From assembly GCF_004919105.1 (NCBI RefSeq), contig NZ_STGK01000006.1:1-64000 (forward strand): a stretch of 64,000 nucleotides of DNA, given 5' to 3'. This document shows, one piece after another, positions 17,390-26,240 of the stretch. The translations under genes and the position numbers were made by a program. The notes under the pieces were generated by a model. The model was not told where the DNA came from. It worked only from the letters and a program-made list of their open reading frames with translations, and made no database searches. The first letter of the stretch is position 1. Each line of letters starts with the position of its first letter. The DNA is from Nocardioides sp. GY 10113 (GTDB lineage: Bacteria; Actinomycetota; Actinomycetes; Propionibacteriales; Nocardioidaceae).

Positions 17390-19020
17390 CCGGGGGCCAT
17401 GTGCGGATAGAGGTGGTCCGTCGGCGGCACCAGCGTCTCCTTGATCGAGCGCGGCGAGGTCCAGCGCATCAGGTTGACCGGCGCGCCGGCCTTGTCGTTG
17501 GTGCCCGACGCGCGGGCCCCGCCGAACGGCTGCTGCCCCACCACCGCGCCGGTCGGCTTGTCGTTGACGTAGAAGTTCCCCGCGGCGAACCGCAGGGTCT
17601 CCGCGGCCCAGGCGATCGCCCCGCGGTCCCGGGCGATCACCGCGCCCGTCAGCGCGTACGGCGCCGCCGCCTCGGCCTGGGTCACCACCCGCTCGAAGTC
17701 CCCGTCCTCGTACACGTGCACCACCAGGATCGGGCCGAAGTACTCGGTGGAGAACATCGCGTCGGTCGGGTCGTCGGCCAGTACGACGGTGGGCCGGACG
17801 AAGTAGCCCTCCTCGGCGTCCAGGGTTCCGCCGGCGGCCACCGTCAGCCCGGTCGTGGCGTAGGCGCGGGCGATCGCGGCGTCGTGCTTGTCGAAGGCCC
17901 GGCGGTCGATCACCGCGCCGAGGAAGTTGCCGAAGTCCGCGGGGTCACCCATCCGCAGGTCCTCGGTCTGGTCGATGAGGTCCTGCCCCATCCGGTCCCA
18001 CACCGACCGGGCCACGTAGGCCCGCGAGGCGGCCGAGCACTTCTGGCCGGCGTACTCGAAGGCGCCGCGGAGCAGGGCGACGCGCACCACGTCGGGGTCC
18101 GCCGAGGGGTGCGCGATCACGAAGTCCTTGCCGCCGGTCTCTCCCACCAGCCGCGGGTAGGTCCGGTACGACGCGATGTTCTCGCCGACGGTCCGCCACA
18201 GGTGCTGGAAGGTCGCCGTCGAGCCGGTGAAGTGGATCCCGGCCAGGTCGGGGTGGCGCAGCGCCACCTCGGAGACGTCCAGGCCGTCGCCGGGCAGCAT
18301 GTTGATCACGCCGGGCGGCATCCCGGCCTCCACCAGCAGCTCCATCGTCAGGCTGGCGGCCAGCTGCTGGGTGGGTGAGGGCTTCCAGATCACCGTGTTG
18401 CCCATCAGCGCCGGCGCGGTCGGCAGGTTGCCGGCGATCGCGGTGAAGTTGAACGGAGTGATCGCGTAGACGAAGCCCTCCAGCGGGCGGTGGTCGGTGC
18501 GGTTCCACACGCCGGGCGAGTTGGCGATCGGCTGCTCGGCCAGGATCTGCTTGGCGTAGTGGACGTTGAACCGCCAGAAGTCGATCAGCTCGCAGGCGGA
18601 GTCGATCTCGGCCTGGAACGCTGTCTTCGACTGGCCCAGCACGGTGGCCGCGTTGATGCGCTGGCGCCACGGACCGGCCAGGAGGTCGGCCGCCTTGAGC
18701 AGGATGGCGCAGCGATCGTCGGCGGAGAGGGCGCGCCACGCCGGCGCGGCCTCCCGGGCGGCCTCGATCGCCCGCTCGGCGTCGGCCTTGCTGGCGTGCC
18801 GAGCCGTGCCCAGCACGTGCGCGTGGCGATGTGGCTGGACCACCGCGAACTCCTCCCCGCCACCGGCGACCCAGTCGCCGCCGATCCGGGCGGGCAGGTC
18901 GTGGGTGGTCGCGGCGAGCTCGGCGATCTGGGTCGCGAGGGCATCGCGCTCCGCGGTGCCCGGCGCGTAGGTGAGGTTCGGCTCGTTGGATGGAGCCGGC
19001 GGGTAGGTGATGGCGTCCAT
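17383..19020 (-). CDS. pruA: L-glutamate gamma-semialdehyde (1-pyrroline-5-carboxylate) dehydrogenase
   Basis: 545 residues, full length for stand-alone P5C dehydrogenase. Aldehyde-dehydrogenase catalytic residues are visible: Glu in VGETGGKDFVIAH, Cys in YAGQKCSAASRAY, the Asn-containing ITPFNFTAI, and GNTVIWKPSPTQ for NAD binding. It oxidises glutamate semialdehyde, the second step of proline breakdown, to glutamate. The partner proline dehydrogenase is not next door. The last residues (HMAPGG, stop) lie inside a REP-like palindrome, so the C-terminus may have been altered by that element. Product glutamate could feed the GDH encoded nearby. Confidence 0.94.
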   Translation of the reverse strand: MDAITYPPAPSNEPNLTYAPGTAERDALATQIAELAATTHDLPARIGGDWVAGGGEEFAVVQPHRHAHVLGTARHASKADAERAIEAAREAAPAWRALSADDRCAILLKAADLLAGPWRQRINAATVLGQSKTAFQAEIDSACELIDFWRFNVHYAKQILAEQPIANSPGVWNRTDHRPLEGFVYAITPFNFTAIAGNLPTAPALMGNTVIWKPSPTQQLAASLTMELLVEAGMPPGVINMLPGDGLDVSEVALRHPDLAGIHFTGSTATFQHLWRTVGENIASYRTYPRLVGETGGKDFVIAHPSADPDVVRVALLRGAFEYAGQKCSAASRAYVARSVWDRMGQDLIDQTEDLRMGDPADFGNFLGAVIDRRAFDKHDAAIARAYATTGLTVAAGGTLDAEEGYFVRPTVVLADDPTDAMFSTEYFGPILVVHVYEDGDFERVVTQAEAAAPYALTGAVIARDRGAIAWAAETLRFAAGNFYVNDKPTGAVVGQQPFGGARASGTNDKAGAPVNLMRWTSPRSIKETLVPPTDHLYPHMAPGG

Positions 19021-19083
19021 GCGGTCGACACTAACCCCGGCCCGCGGGGCCGCCGGCGGGTCAGGAAGGTCGGGACGTGCGGA

Positions 19084-20526
19084 TCAGGACTTGCGCGAGC
19101 GTCGACCGCGGGGCGCCCGCGGCCGCGTCGGGGACGAGCCGTCGAGCAGCTCGTCCAGCGCCTCGGTGATGCAGGTGCCCAGCAGCTCCACGTCCGGGAT
19201 CCAGTCGCGATCGGCGGTGATCCCGTAGTAGACGCCCCCGTCGTACGACGTCACGCCGATCACCAGCGGGTGCCCGGCCACCAGCGGCGGCACCGGGTAG
19301 GTGGCCAGCATCCGGGCGCCGGCGGCGTACAGCGGGGTCTGCGGCCCCGGGACGTTGGTGATGGAGAGCTGGTAGCCGCGCCGGAGCTCGGTGGCGGCCA
19401 CCCGGGAGCCGATCGCGTGGAACGTGGTGGGCGCGAAGCCGGCGATCCCGGCCAGCCGGTTGGCGGCGACGCTGCGGCCGGTCTCCTTGTGCGCCTGGAA
19501 GGAGTACGAGACCTGGTGCAGCCGGACCAGGGGGCTGGGCTCGCCGATCGGCAGGTCCACGTAGTGAGCGGCGATCTGGCTGCCCAGCGACGTCGCCTCG
19601 AGCTCCTCGTCGATCACCGAGACCGGGACCAGGGCGCGCACCTTGCGCAGTCCGCCCAGCGACTCCGCCCGGGCCATCAGCCAGCCCCGCAGACCGCCGG
19701 CGATCGTGGCCAGGATGACGTCGTTGACCGTGCCGCCGTGGGCGTCGCGCACCTTCCGGTAGTCCTCCAGCCGGGTGTCGACGGTGACCACCCGCCGCTG
19801 CTGGGAGAGGGGTCCGCTGATCATCCCGCTGGTCCGCGGCCGGCGACCGGTGACGGCGTTCAGGAAGCCACGCGTACGACGGCTGCGCATGTCGGCCTCC
19901 CGGGCCAGCGCGCGGGAGCCGGTGCGCAGGGTGTCCAGCAGCGTCCCGACGTCGGTCAGCGAGTCGTGCACCGCGCCGGCGACCAGGTGGGCCGGGGTCG
20001 GCGGCCGCCGGGCCTGCCAGTCGTCCGGCTCGAGCTTCCGCGGCGTCGGCGAGGGGTCGAGGAGCAGCTGGCCCAGGTCGACGGTCTGGACGCCGTCGAC
20101 GAGCGCCTGATGGGTCTTGGAGAGGATCGCGACGCGACCACCCTCCAGGCCCTCGACGAAGTAGACCTCCCACAGCGGACGGCCACGGTCCAGCGGTCGG
20201 GAGATGATCCGCGAGACCAGCTCGCGCAGCTGTCCGGTGCTGCCCGGCCGGGGCAGCGCGGACCGGCGTACGTGGAAGCCGATGTCGAATGCGTCGTCGT
20301 CGATCCACAACGGGTTGGCCAGGTGGCCGGGCACCGACTGCAGCCGCTGCCGGTAGCGCGGCACGAAGGCGATCCGGTCCGAGACCAGCCGGACGAGCCG
20401 CTGGTAGTCCAGGGCGTCGGCGCCCTCGCCGGGGTCGAAGATCTCGATCGTCGCGTTGTGGGCGGGCGTGGTGGTCGTCTCCTCAGCCACGAACGTCAGG
20501 TCCCGTGGCCGCACCCGATCCACCAC
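19084..20526 (-). CDS. WS/DGAT family wax ester synthase/diacylglycerol O-acyltransferase
   Basis: 480 residues, the family's normal length. Seen are VPRYRQRL, DIGFHVRRSALP, the region of the HHxxxDG active site, NDVILATIAGGLRGWL, and a late PGP (LSITNVPGPQTPLY), all typical of WS/DGAT. The active-site motif reads THQALVDG, so the second histidine, normally the catalytic base, is Gln. The protein is otherwise well preserved. The start is GTG at 20526 with GAGAGGGG upstream; the longer open frame to 21012 is antisense to the next gene. Storage-lipid synthesis is the family role, but the His-to-Gln change makes activity uncertain. Confidence 0.88.
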   Translation of the reverse strand: MVDRVRPRDLTFVAEETTTTPAHNATIEIFDPGEGADALDYQRLVRLVSDRIAFVPRYRQRLQSVPGHLANPLWIDDDAFDIGFHVRRSALPRPGSTGQLRELVSRIISRPLDRGRPLWEVYFVEGLEGGRVAILSKTHQALVDGVQTVDLGQLLLDPSPTPRKLEPDDWQARRPPTPAHLVAGAVHDSLTDVGTLLDTLRTGSRALAREADMRSRRTRGFLNAVTGRRPRTSGMISGPLSQQRRVVTVDTRLEDYRKVRDAHGGTVNDVILATIAGGLRGWLMARAESLGGLRKVRALVPVSVIDEELEATSLGSQIAAHYVDLPIGEPSPLVRLHQVSYSFQAHKETGRSVAANRLAGIAGFAPTTFHAIGSRVAATELRRGYQLSITNVPGPQTPLYAAGARMLATYPVPPLVAGHPLVIGVTSYDGGVYYGITADRDWIPDVELLGTCITEALDELLDGSSPTRPRAPRGRRSRKS

Positions 20527-20661
20527 GACTACCCCTCTCCCGATCCGGCCCGGTCCGGCCGACCACCTTCGTGAGATTCTGACAGACGACGCGGCGCGGG
20601 GGACGGGTGTCCGCCAGCGCTCGCCACGAGCAGCGAGGCAGCGGAGACGGAAGGCGGACGG

Positions 20662-21051
20662 ATGGGCAGCAGGCCGAGGTTCAGGCGCGGGGTCGCCGCG
20701 GCGGCGGGCGGGATGGCGCTGGTCGCCGCGCTGGCCGCCTGCGGTGGCGACGACAACGGGGAGACCGGGTCCGGCAGCGGGTCCAGCGACCCGGTGGTCG
20801 TCCGGATCACCTTCGACGGCGACACCGTGACCCCGGTCGGCGAGCGGGTCGAGGTCGAGGCGGGCCAGCCCGTCGACCTGGAGGTCACCGCGGACCAGCC
20901 CGGCGAGCTCCACATCCACTCCGACCCCGAGCAGGAGCTGGAGTACCCGGCCGGCACCCAGACCTTCAAGATCGCCATCGACCGTCCCGGCGTGGTCGCC
21001 GTCGAGTCGCACGACCTCGACCAGGTGGTCGTGCAGCTCGAGGTCCAGTGA
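20662..21051 (+). CDS. Secreted lipoprotein with cupredoxin-like domain
   Basis: 129 residues. A signal peptide with basic start (MGSRPRFRR) and hydrophobic core ends in the lipobox LAAC (Cys about residue 27), followed by a Gly/Ser/Asp linker. The rest is an all-beta domain of about 90 residues (VRITFDGDTVTP, VEVEAGQPVDLEVTADQPGE, HIHSDPEQELEYPAGTQTF) resembling cupredoxin-like folds. Possible metal ligands are HIH and a late SHD; a full blue-copper set is not evident. Its stop overlaps the start of a polytopic membrane protein (GTGA), so the two probably act together at the membrane. Confidence 0.75.
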   Translation: MGSRPRFRRGVAAAAGGMALVAALAACGGDDNGETGSGSGSSDPVVVRITFDGDTVTPVGERVEVEAGQPVDLEVTADQPGELHIHSDPEQELEYPAGTQTFKIAIDRPGVVAVESHDLDQVVVQLEVQ

Positions 21052-22397
21052 TCGAGGCCCACGGGATCGGGGGTCAGGCCGACCTCCCGATCCCGCTGTC
21101 GTACGCCGTCGCGGGCGCGGTCGCCGCCCTGGTCGTCTCCTTCGTGGTGCTGATCGTCGCCTGGCGCACGCCCCGGTACGCGACGCCGGGCGGCCGCCCG
21201 GCCTGGCGCTGGCTCGACGCCGCCGCCGGCTCGCCGGTGACCGCCGTCGCGCTGCGGGTCGTCGGGATGGTGCTGCTGCTCTTCACAGCCGCCACAGCGG
21301 TCGCCGGCCAGAACGCGCTGACCAACCCGTTCTTCGGGATCGTCTACGTCTGGTGGTGGGTCGGCCTGGTGGCGGCCTCCCTCCTGCTCGGTCCCGTGTG
21401 GCGGGCGATCAGCCCGGTGCGCACCATCAACGCCCTGTTGGCGAAGGTCTCCGGCGGTGACCCCGAGCAGGGGATCCTCGCCTACCCCGAGCGGCTCGGC
21501 CACTGGCCCGCCGCGCTCGGCCTGTACGCGTTCGTCTGGCTCGAGCTCGTCTACCGGTACCCGGCCGACCTCGGCGCGGTGCGACTGTGGTGCGCGATCT
21601 ACCTGGCGGCGATGCTGGTCGGCGGCGCCCTCTTCGGCAACCGGTTCTACGAGCGCGCCGACCCCTTCGAGGTCTACTCGACGCTGATCGCACACCTCTC
21701 GCCCTGGGCGCGGCACGAGGGCCGGCTGGTGGTGCGCAGTCCGCTGGCCAACCTGGCCACGGTCACCCCGCGTCCGGGCCTGGTCGCGGTGGTCGGCGTG
21801 CTGTTCGGCAGCACCGCCTTCGACTCGTTCCGTGAGTCCAGCTTCTGGATCAGCACCACCTACGACGCCTCCTGGTCGAAGTTCACGCTCGACAACCTGG
21901 GCCTGCTCGTCTTCTGCGGCGTCGCCGTCGGCGCGCTGTCGCTGGCCTGCAGCCTGGTCGGCATCGACGTCGCCGCCAGCGGGCGGCGCCGGCTCGAGCT
22001 CGCCGACCTGCCGGTGCCGCACCGGCAGCTGCCGGCGATGTTCGCCCACTCGATGGTGCCGATCATCGCCGGCTACATCGTGGCCCACTACCTGACGCTG
22101 CTGATCGACGTCGGCACCCAGACCCTGGCCCGCGCCAGCGACCCGTTCGGGCGCGGCTGGGACATGCTCGGCACGGCCGGGCTGGAGCCGTCGTACTGGT
22201 TCTCCTACCACCCGACGGTGCTCGCCACCACGAAGGTGCTCGCGGTGGTCGCCGGCCACATCGCCGCCGCGGTCGCGGCCCACGACCGGGCGGTGGAGAT
22301 CCTGCCGCGGCGCCACCAGGTCATCGGCCAGCTGCCGCTGCTGGTGGTGATGGTCGCGTTCACGGCCGGCGGGCTCTACCTGCTCTTCAACGCCTGA
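21048..22397 (+). CDS. Polytopic membrane protein, partner of the upstream lipoprotein
   Basis: 449 residues with about ten predicted membrane helices (for example VAGAVAALVVSFVVLIVAW, VALRVVGMVLLLFTAATAVA and LVVMVAFTAGGLYLLF). The N-terminus carries HGIGGQADLPIPLSYA. GTG at 21048 overlaps the lipoprotein stop by 4 nt (GTGA), implying coupled translation. Relatives are often labelled 'fenitrothion hydrolase', a name I consider unsupported. Conserved buried His and Trp residues (GRGWDMLGTA, WFSYHPTVL, AGHIAAAVAAHDRA) suggest metal or redox work. With a cupredoxin-like lipoprotein, copper or electron handling is a reasonable but unproven guess. Confidence 0.7.
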   Translation: MIEAHGIGGQADLPIPLSYAVAGAVAALVVSFVVLIVAWRTPRYATPGGRPAWRWLDAAAGSPVTAVALRVVGMVLLLFTAATAVAGQNALTNPFFGIVYVWWWVGLVAASLLLGPVWRAISPVRTINALLAKVSGGDPEQGILAYPERLGHWPAALGLYAFVWLELVYRYPADLGAVRLWCAIYLAAMLVGGALFGNRFYERADPFEVYSTLIAHLSPWARHEGRLVVRSPLANLATVTPRPGLVAVVGVLFGSTAFDSFRESSFWISTTYDASWSKFTLDNLGLLVFCGVAVGALSLACSLVGIDVAASGRRRLELADLPVPHRQLPAMFAHSMVPIIAGYIVAHYLTLLIDVGTQTLARASDPFGRGWDMLGTAGLEPSYWFSYHPTVLATTKVLAVVAGHIAAAVAAHDRAVEILPRRHQVIGQLPLLVVMVAFTAGGLYLLFNA

Positions 22398-23637
22398 GCA
22401 CGGGCGGCGCGGACGCTCGCCCGGCGCTCCCGGCGATCTCCTCGACCAGGGCGGCCACCGAGCGCGTCAGCGCCGACTCCCCCACCTCCACCGGGGTCCG
22501 CCCGGCCACCAGCGCCCGATCCAGCGCCGCCTGGTCCTCCGGCACGAAGTGGACGCCCCGCTCGGCGCCGAAGCCGGCCAGCATCGCCGCGACGTCGCGC
22601 TCGCGCCAGCCCAGGCTGGGGCGCATCCGGTTGACCACCACCCGGACGCTCACCCCCGGCACCCGGTCCCGGAGCTCGCTGAGGCCCCGGGCGAGGCGGG
22701 CCAGGCCGACCGGGTCCGCCGCGCCGACCGCGACCACCTCGTCGGCGACCTCGAGCGCCTCGAGCGTGAGCCCGTTGCGCGCGGGCCGGCTCAGCGGGTC
22801 GACACCCGGCTCCACCTCCAGGCTGAAGCCGGTGTCGAGCACCACCGCGCCCCGGCTCGCGGCGGCCTCCACCAGCTGCGCGACCGTGTCGGGTCGCACC
22901 TCGGTCCACCGGTCGGCCCGGGGCAGACCGGTGACCACCCGCAGCCGCTCGGAGACCGTGCGCTCGACCGTCGCCACCCACGGCGCCAGCCCACCGGCGG
23001 CGGAGAGCCGGGCCGCGGCGAGGATCCCGGAGACCTCGTCCATCACGCCGAGCTGCTGCGCGATCGTCCCGCCGTACGGGTCCGCGTCGACGAGCAGGGT
23101 GGAGCGGCCACGGCGGGCCAGCTCGGCCGCGAGCGCCACCGCCAGCGTCGACCTGCCCGGAGCGCCGGCCGGCCCCCACACCGCGAGCACCGGGCCGGGC
23201 GCCTCCGGCGGCCCGGCCGCGACGGCACCGGCCTGCTCGTCGCCGGGCGCCTCGTCACCGGCGGCCGGCGTGCGGTCGACGGCCCGCGCCGGGGCGGGCG
23301 CCTCCAGCACGGCGGCCACCAGCTCGTCCGGTGCGCCGGCCGGCACCACCGACCGCACGACCGCACGGGAGACTGCCGGGAGGCCGGCGCCGGGATCGTC
23401 CGCGACGGCGACCACCCGGACGCCGTACCGCTCCAGCTCGGCGAGGACGGAGGCGTCGAGCGCGGTCAGCTGGGCATGGGCCACGGCGACCTCGGCCTGC
23501 CCGGTGCTCGCGGTGGCCAGCAGGTCGGCGACGTCGACGCAGCGCTTGAGCACGACGATGCCCGGGTGGGCGTTGAGCGCCCCGAAGGCCGCGGCCTCCC
23601 ACGACGCACCCGTCGACACCAGCAGCGCGACGATCAC
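22387..23637 (-). CDS. CpaE/MinD-like P-loop ATPase with degenerate Walker A
   Basis: 416 residues: an N-terminal receiver-like domain (VIVALLVSTGASWEAAAFG), an acidic linker (about 130-175), then a SIMIBI/MinD-type domain (VLAVWGPAGAPGRSTLAVAL, STLLVDADPYGGT, VVLDTGFSLE). The deviant Walker A lacks both lysines: the signature Lys is replaced in PAGAPGR and the GKT Lys is Arg. This pattern occurs in actinobacterial CpaE-like proteins and may mean weak or no ATP hydrolysis. GTG at 23637 follows the SAF-domain gene by 28 bp. Its 3' end overlaps the convergent membrane protein gene by 11 bp. Likely an envelope or pilus-type assembly/localisation factor; no Tad genes are nearby. Confidence 0.75.
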   Translation of the reverse strand: MIVALLVSTGASWEAAAFGALNAHPGIVVLKRCVDVADLLATASTGQAEVAVAHAQLTALDASVLAELERYGVRVVAVADDPGAGLPAVSRAVVRSVVPAGAPDELVAAVLEAPAPARAVDRTPAAGDEAPGDEQAGAVAAGPPEAPGPVLAVWGPAGAPGRSTLAVALAAELARRGRSTLLVDADPYGGTIAQQLGVMDEVSGILAAARLSAAGGLAPWVATVERTVSERLRVVTGLPRADRWTEVRPDTVAQLVEAAASRGAVVLDTGFSLEVEPGVDPLSRPARNGLTLEALEVADEVVAVGAADPVGLARLARGLSELRDRVPGVSVRVVVNRMRPSLGWRERDVAAMLAGFGAERGVHFVPEDQAALDRALVAGRTPVEVGESALTRSVAALVEEIAGSAGRASAPPVLRR

Positions 23638-23665
23638 CGGACACCCACCCGCTCGACCTCCCGGC

Positions 23666-24349
23666 TCAGCCGTCGACGTGGACCCGCAGCACCGGGTCGT
23701 CCATCGAGGCCAGGAGCTGCTCGAAGGCCTCGGCCGTTCCGCCCGGGACCGCCACGACCAGCTGCCGGTGGCCCGATACGGCGAAGGCCGCGTCGTAGGC
23801 GGGGGCGTCGACGACGGTGACCCCGACGAGCGCCCGCACCCCGTCCGCGCCACGACGCGCCGCCCGGTCGTCGAGGTACACCGAGATCACCGAGCCGCGG
23901 TCGACCGCAGCCGGGACCCGGTTCGGCTGGACCTCCAGCGGGACCTGCACCAGGTCCACCTGGTCGCCGGCGACGACCGCCGAGCGGGGCACCAGCTCGC
24001 CGGCGCCGATCGAGCGGGTCAGCACGCTGCTCTCCGGGAACGGGACGTCCGCGGCGAAGTAGCGTCCGAGGTCGGCGTCGTCGACGAACCGGACCCGCCG
24101 CACGGTGAGGTCGTCGGCTGCCAGCGTCGCGCCGCCGCCCTGGTCGGCGGCCACCGCCCACACCGCCACCGACTCGTCGGCGGAGGCGAGCAGCCGGGCT
24201 CCGACCACGACGGAGACCGCGACGAGGAGCACGCCGACCCACAGCCGCGGGTCGCGCCAACCGGCCCGCTGGAACCGGAGGGCCGGCGGCGCGACCGCAC
24301 CGCTGACGGCGCTGGTGGCTCCCGGACTCCTCGACACGCCGGTCATCAT
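23666..24349 (-). CDS. SAF-domain membrane protein (CpaB/RcpC-like)
   Basis: 227 residues from ATG 24349 (an in-frame GTG at 24385 would add 12). A single membrane helix (WVGVLLVAVSVVVGARLLA) near residues 40-60 is followed by a SAF domain (VRFVDDADLGRYFAADVPFPESSVL, GAGELVPRSAVV), the fold of Flp-pilus CpaB, flagellar FlgA and antifreeze-like domains. A C-terminal domain (VSGHRQLVVAVPGGTAEA) ends the protein. It forms an operon with the CpaE-like ATPase downstream. No secretin, prepilin or TadA is visible, so its role as a pilus part is uncertain; the pair may be a reduced, chromosomally conserved module. Confidence 0.75.
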   Translation of the reverse strand: MMTGVSRSPGATSAVSGAVAPPALRFQRAGWRDPRLWVGVLLVAVSVVVGARLLASADESVAVWAVAADQGGGATLAADDLTVRRVRFVDDADLGRYFAADVPFPESSVLTRSIGAGELVPRSAVVAGDQVDLVQVPLEVQPNRVPAAVDRGSVISVYLDDRAARRGADGVRALVGVTVVDAPAYDAAFAVSGHRQLVVAVPGGTAEAFEQLLASMDDPVLRVHVDG

Positions 24350-24438
24350 GGCGCGTCGGCGCGCCGGCGTCAGAGGTTCATCCACAGCCGACGCGGATCC
24401 GGGGCACCGGCACCGCGGCGGGATGCAACGATGGCCCC

Positions 24439-24675
24439 ATGCCCCCCACCCCGCGCTTCCTCACCCTGGCCGACGTGGCCGAGGTGCTCAACACCTCCAG
24501 CGCGCAGGTCTACGCCTTGGTGCGGCGGGGCGAGCTCCCCGCCATCAAGATCGGCGGCCGCGGCCAGTGGCGGGTCGAGTCGGACAAGCTCGAGGAGTAC
24601 ATCGAGAAGATGTACGTCGAGGCCCGCCGGTTCGTGGCCGACCACCCGTTCGTGGAGTCCGACGTCTCCGACTGA
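24439..24675 (+). CDS. Small helix-turn-helix (excisionase/MerR-like) DNA-binding protein
   Basis: 78 residues, nearly all a winged HTH of the excisionase family: FLTLADVAEVLNTSSAQVYALV (helices 1-2), RRGELPAIKIGG and GQWRVESDKLEEYIEKMY (wing and recognition). A short acidic C-terminal tail follows. Close relatives are single-copy chromosomal genes in actinobacteria, so this is probably a regulator rather than a phage excisionase. It is divergent from the SAF-domain gene. AACGAT at 24427-24432 sits 6 nt before the ATG, consistent with a leaderless mRNA. Its target is unknown. Confidence 0.85.
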   Translation: MPPTPRFLTLADVAEVLNTSSAQVYALVRRGELPAIKIGGRGQWRVESDKLEEYIEKMYVEARRFVADHPFVESDVSD

Positions 24676-24725
24676 CCGACTGTCGACCGACCGTCGGGCC
24701 GCCGACCCGCCGGGGTCGGTCCGCC

Positions 24726-26240
24726 TCAGCCGACCTGCCCGTCGAGGGTCACCTCGATCTCGCGCTCCCGGCCGTTGCGGACCACGGTGAAGGCGATCGT
24801 CTCGCCGGGCTGGTGGGTGCGGATCGCCACGATCAGCGCGAGGCCGTTGGTCACCACCTGGTCCTCGACCCGGGTGATCCGGTCGCCGGCCTTCAACCCG
24901 GCGGCCTGGGCCGGGCTGCCGGCGTCGATCGACTCCAGGACCGCGCCCTCCTCGGCGGATTCGCCACCGGTCTGCACGCGGGCCCCGATCACCGGGTACT
25001 GGGCCTCACCGGTGCTCAGGATCTGGTCCGCGGTGACCATCACCTGCTCCACGGGGATCGCGAAGCCGACGCCGATGTTGCCGGCGTCGCTCGAGGTGCC
25101 ACCGCTCGTCGCGATCGCCGAGTTCACGCCGACGACCTGCCCGCGCAGGTCGACCAGCGGTCCGCCGGAGTTGCCCGGGTTGATCGCCGCGTCGGTCTGC
25201 ACGGCGTTGATGTAGGACGACTCGTCCGCGGAGGACCCGGTCGTGACCGGTCGGTTGAGCGCGCTCACGATGCCGGAGGTCACCGTGGCGCTCAGGCCCA
25301 GCGGCGAGCCGATGGCGACCACCGGATCACCCACCCGCAGCGCCTCCGAGCGCCCCAGGGAGGCCGGCTTCAGGTCGGCGCCCTCCTTCACCTCCAGCAC
25401 CGCGAGGTCGTAGACCGAGCTGCGCCCCACCACCGTCGCGTCGTAGCGCTGGCCGTCCTGGTCGACGATCTCGATCGGGCCCTCGTCGGCGGCGGCCTCG
25501 GCCACCACGTGGTTGTTGGTGACGATGTGGCCCTGCCTGTCGAGCACGAAGCCCGAGCCCGTGGCGCCCGCGGCGACCCCGTCGTACTCGGCGATGATCT
25601 GGACCGTGCTGGGCAGGACCGCGTCGGCGACCGCCGCCACCGAGCCGCCGTCCTCCAACGGCGGGAGCGGCTCGAGGTCGACGTCGGCGAGGCCGCCGGA
25701 GTAGGTCCCGCCCTCGTCGGCCAGCACCAGGTCGTAGACCGCCGCGCCGGCGATGCCGCCGCCCAGTCCGACCACGAGCGCGAGCGCGGCGACCCCGAGA
25801 CCGCGCATGCCGGGGCGGCCGCCGCGATGACTGTGCGGGGCCGTGCCGGGGCTCGGGTAGGGCTGCGCGCCGTAGGCGCCGTAGGCGCCGTGCGCACCGT
25901 ACGCGCCGTACGGGGCGGTCGGCGGGGCAGTCGGCGGGGCGGTCGGCGGGGCAGTCGGCGGGGCGGTCGGCGGAACGGTCGGCGGCGGTCCGAGCGGAGC
26001 CGGCGGGGGCGGCGCCACCCCCGGCCCACCCACCGGGCGGGCGTCCGGAGCGGGGGGCGCCCAGTGCTGAGCCGGCACCCCCGAGATCGGCGCGGTCTCC
26101 CCCATCGGGCTCCCCGCCGTGGCCGCGGCGGGCGCGGTTCCTCCGGCGGCGCCCTCCGTGGGAGCGACCGGGGTGGTGCCCTCGTCGCCGCTGTCGGGGG
26201 CCGGGCCGGGGTGCTGCGCGTCGTTCACGGACGCCATCAT
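24726..26240 (-). CDS. htrA: HtrA/DegP-type membrane serine protease with PDZ domain
   Basis: 504 residues: a Pro/Ala-rich cytoplasmic region with tandem PTAPPTAP, one membrane helix (about 146-170, LGVAALALVVGLGGGIAGAAV), a trypsin-like domain with His (VTNNHVVAE), Asp (VYDLAVLEV) and Ser (NPGNSGGPLVD), and a C-terminal PDZ domain (VLESIDAGSPAQAAGLKAGDRI). Like mycobacterial HtrA/PepD it should act outside the membrane on misfolded or signalling proteins. It sits downstream of sigE and its anti-sigma gene, the classic envelope-stress arrangement, with about 100 bp before it. The repeat region is encoded by six 12-bp units (25909-25980). Confidence 0.92.
   Translation of the reverse strand: MMASVNDAQHPGPAPDSGDEGTTPVAPTEGAAGGTAPAAATAGSPMGETAPISGVPAQHWAPPAPDARPVGGPGVAPPPPAPLGPPPTVPPTAPPTAPPTAPPTAPPTAPYGAYGAHGAYGAYGAQPYPSPGTAPHSHRGGRPGMRGLGVAALALVVGLGGGIAGAAVYDLVLADEGGTYSGGLADVDLEPLPPLEDGGSVAAVADAVLPSTVQIIAEYDGVAAGATGSGFVLDRQGHIVTNNHVVAEAAADEGPIEIVDQDGQRYDATVVGRSSVYDLAVLEVKEGADLKPASLGRSEALRVGDPVVAIGSPLGLSATVTSGIVSALNRPVTTGSSADESSYINAVQTDAAINPGNSGGPLVDLRGQVVGVNSAIATSGGTSSDAGNIGVGFAIPVEQVMVTADQILSTGEAQYPVIGARVQTGGESAEEGAVLESIDAGSPAQAAGLKAGDRITRVEDQVVTNGLALIVAIRTHQPGETIAFTVVRNGREREIEVTLDGQVG
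25909..25980. repeat. 12-bp tandem repeats inside htrA
   Basis: Six head-to-tail units of GGCGGGGCGGTC/GGCGGGGCAGTC with an alternating G/A, giving a 24-bp higher-order period. They encode the PTAP-rich cytoplasmic linker of the protease. Length change would be in frame and tolerated. Confidence 0.8.

Noticed and set aside
24439..24675. Phage excisionase
   Set aside because: No integrase, attachment site or phage gene is present. The relatives I recall are conserved chromosomal regulators.
22547..24790. Large plus-strand frames in 22.5-24.8 kb
   Set aside because: Antisense to the CpaE-like and SAF genes, with Thr/Ser/Arg-rich nonsense translation.
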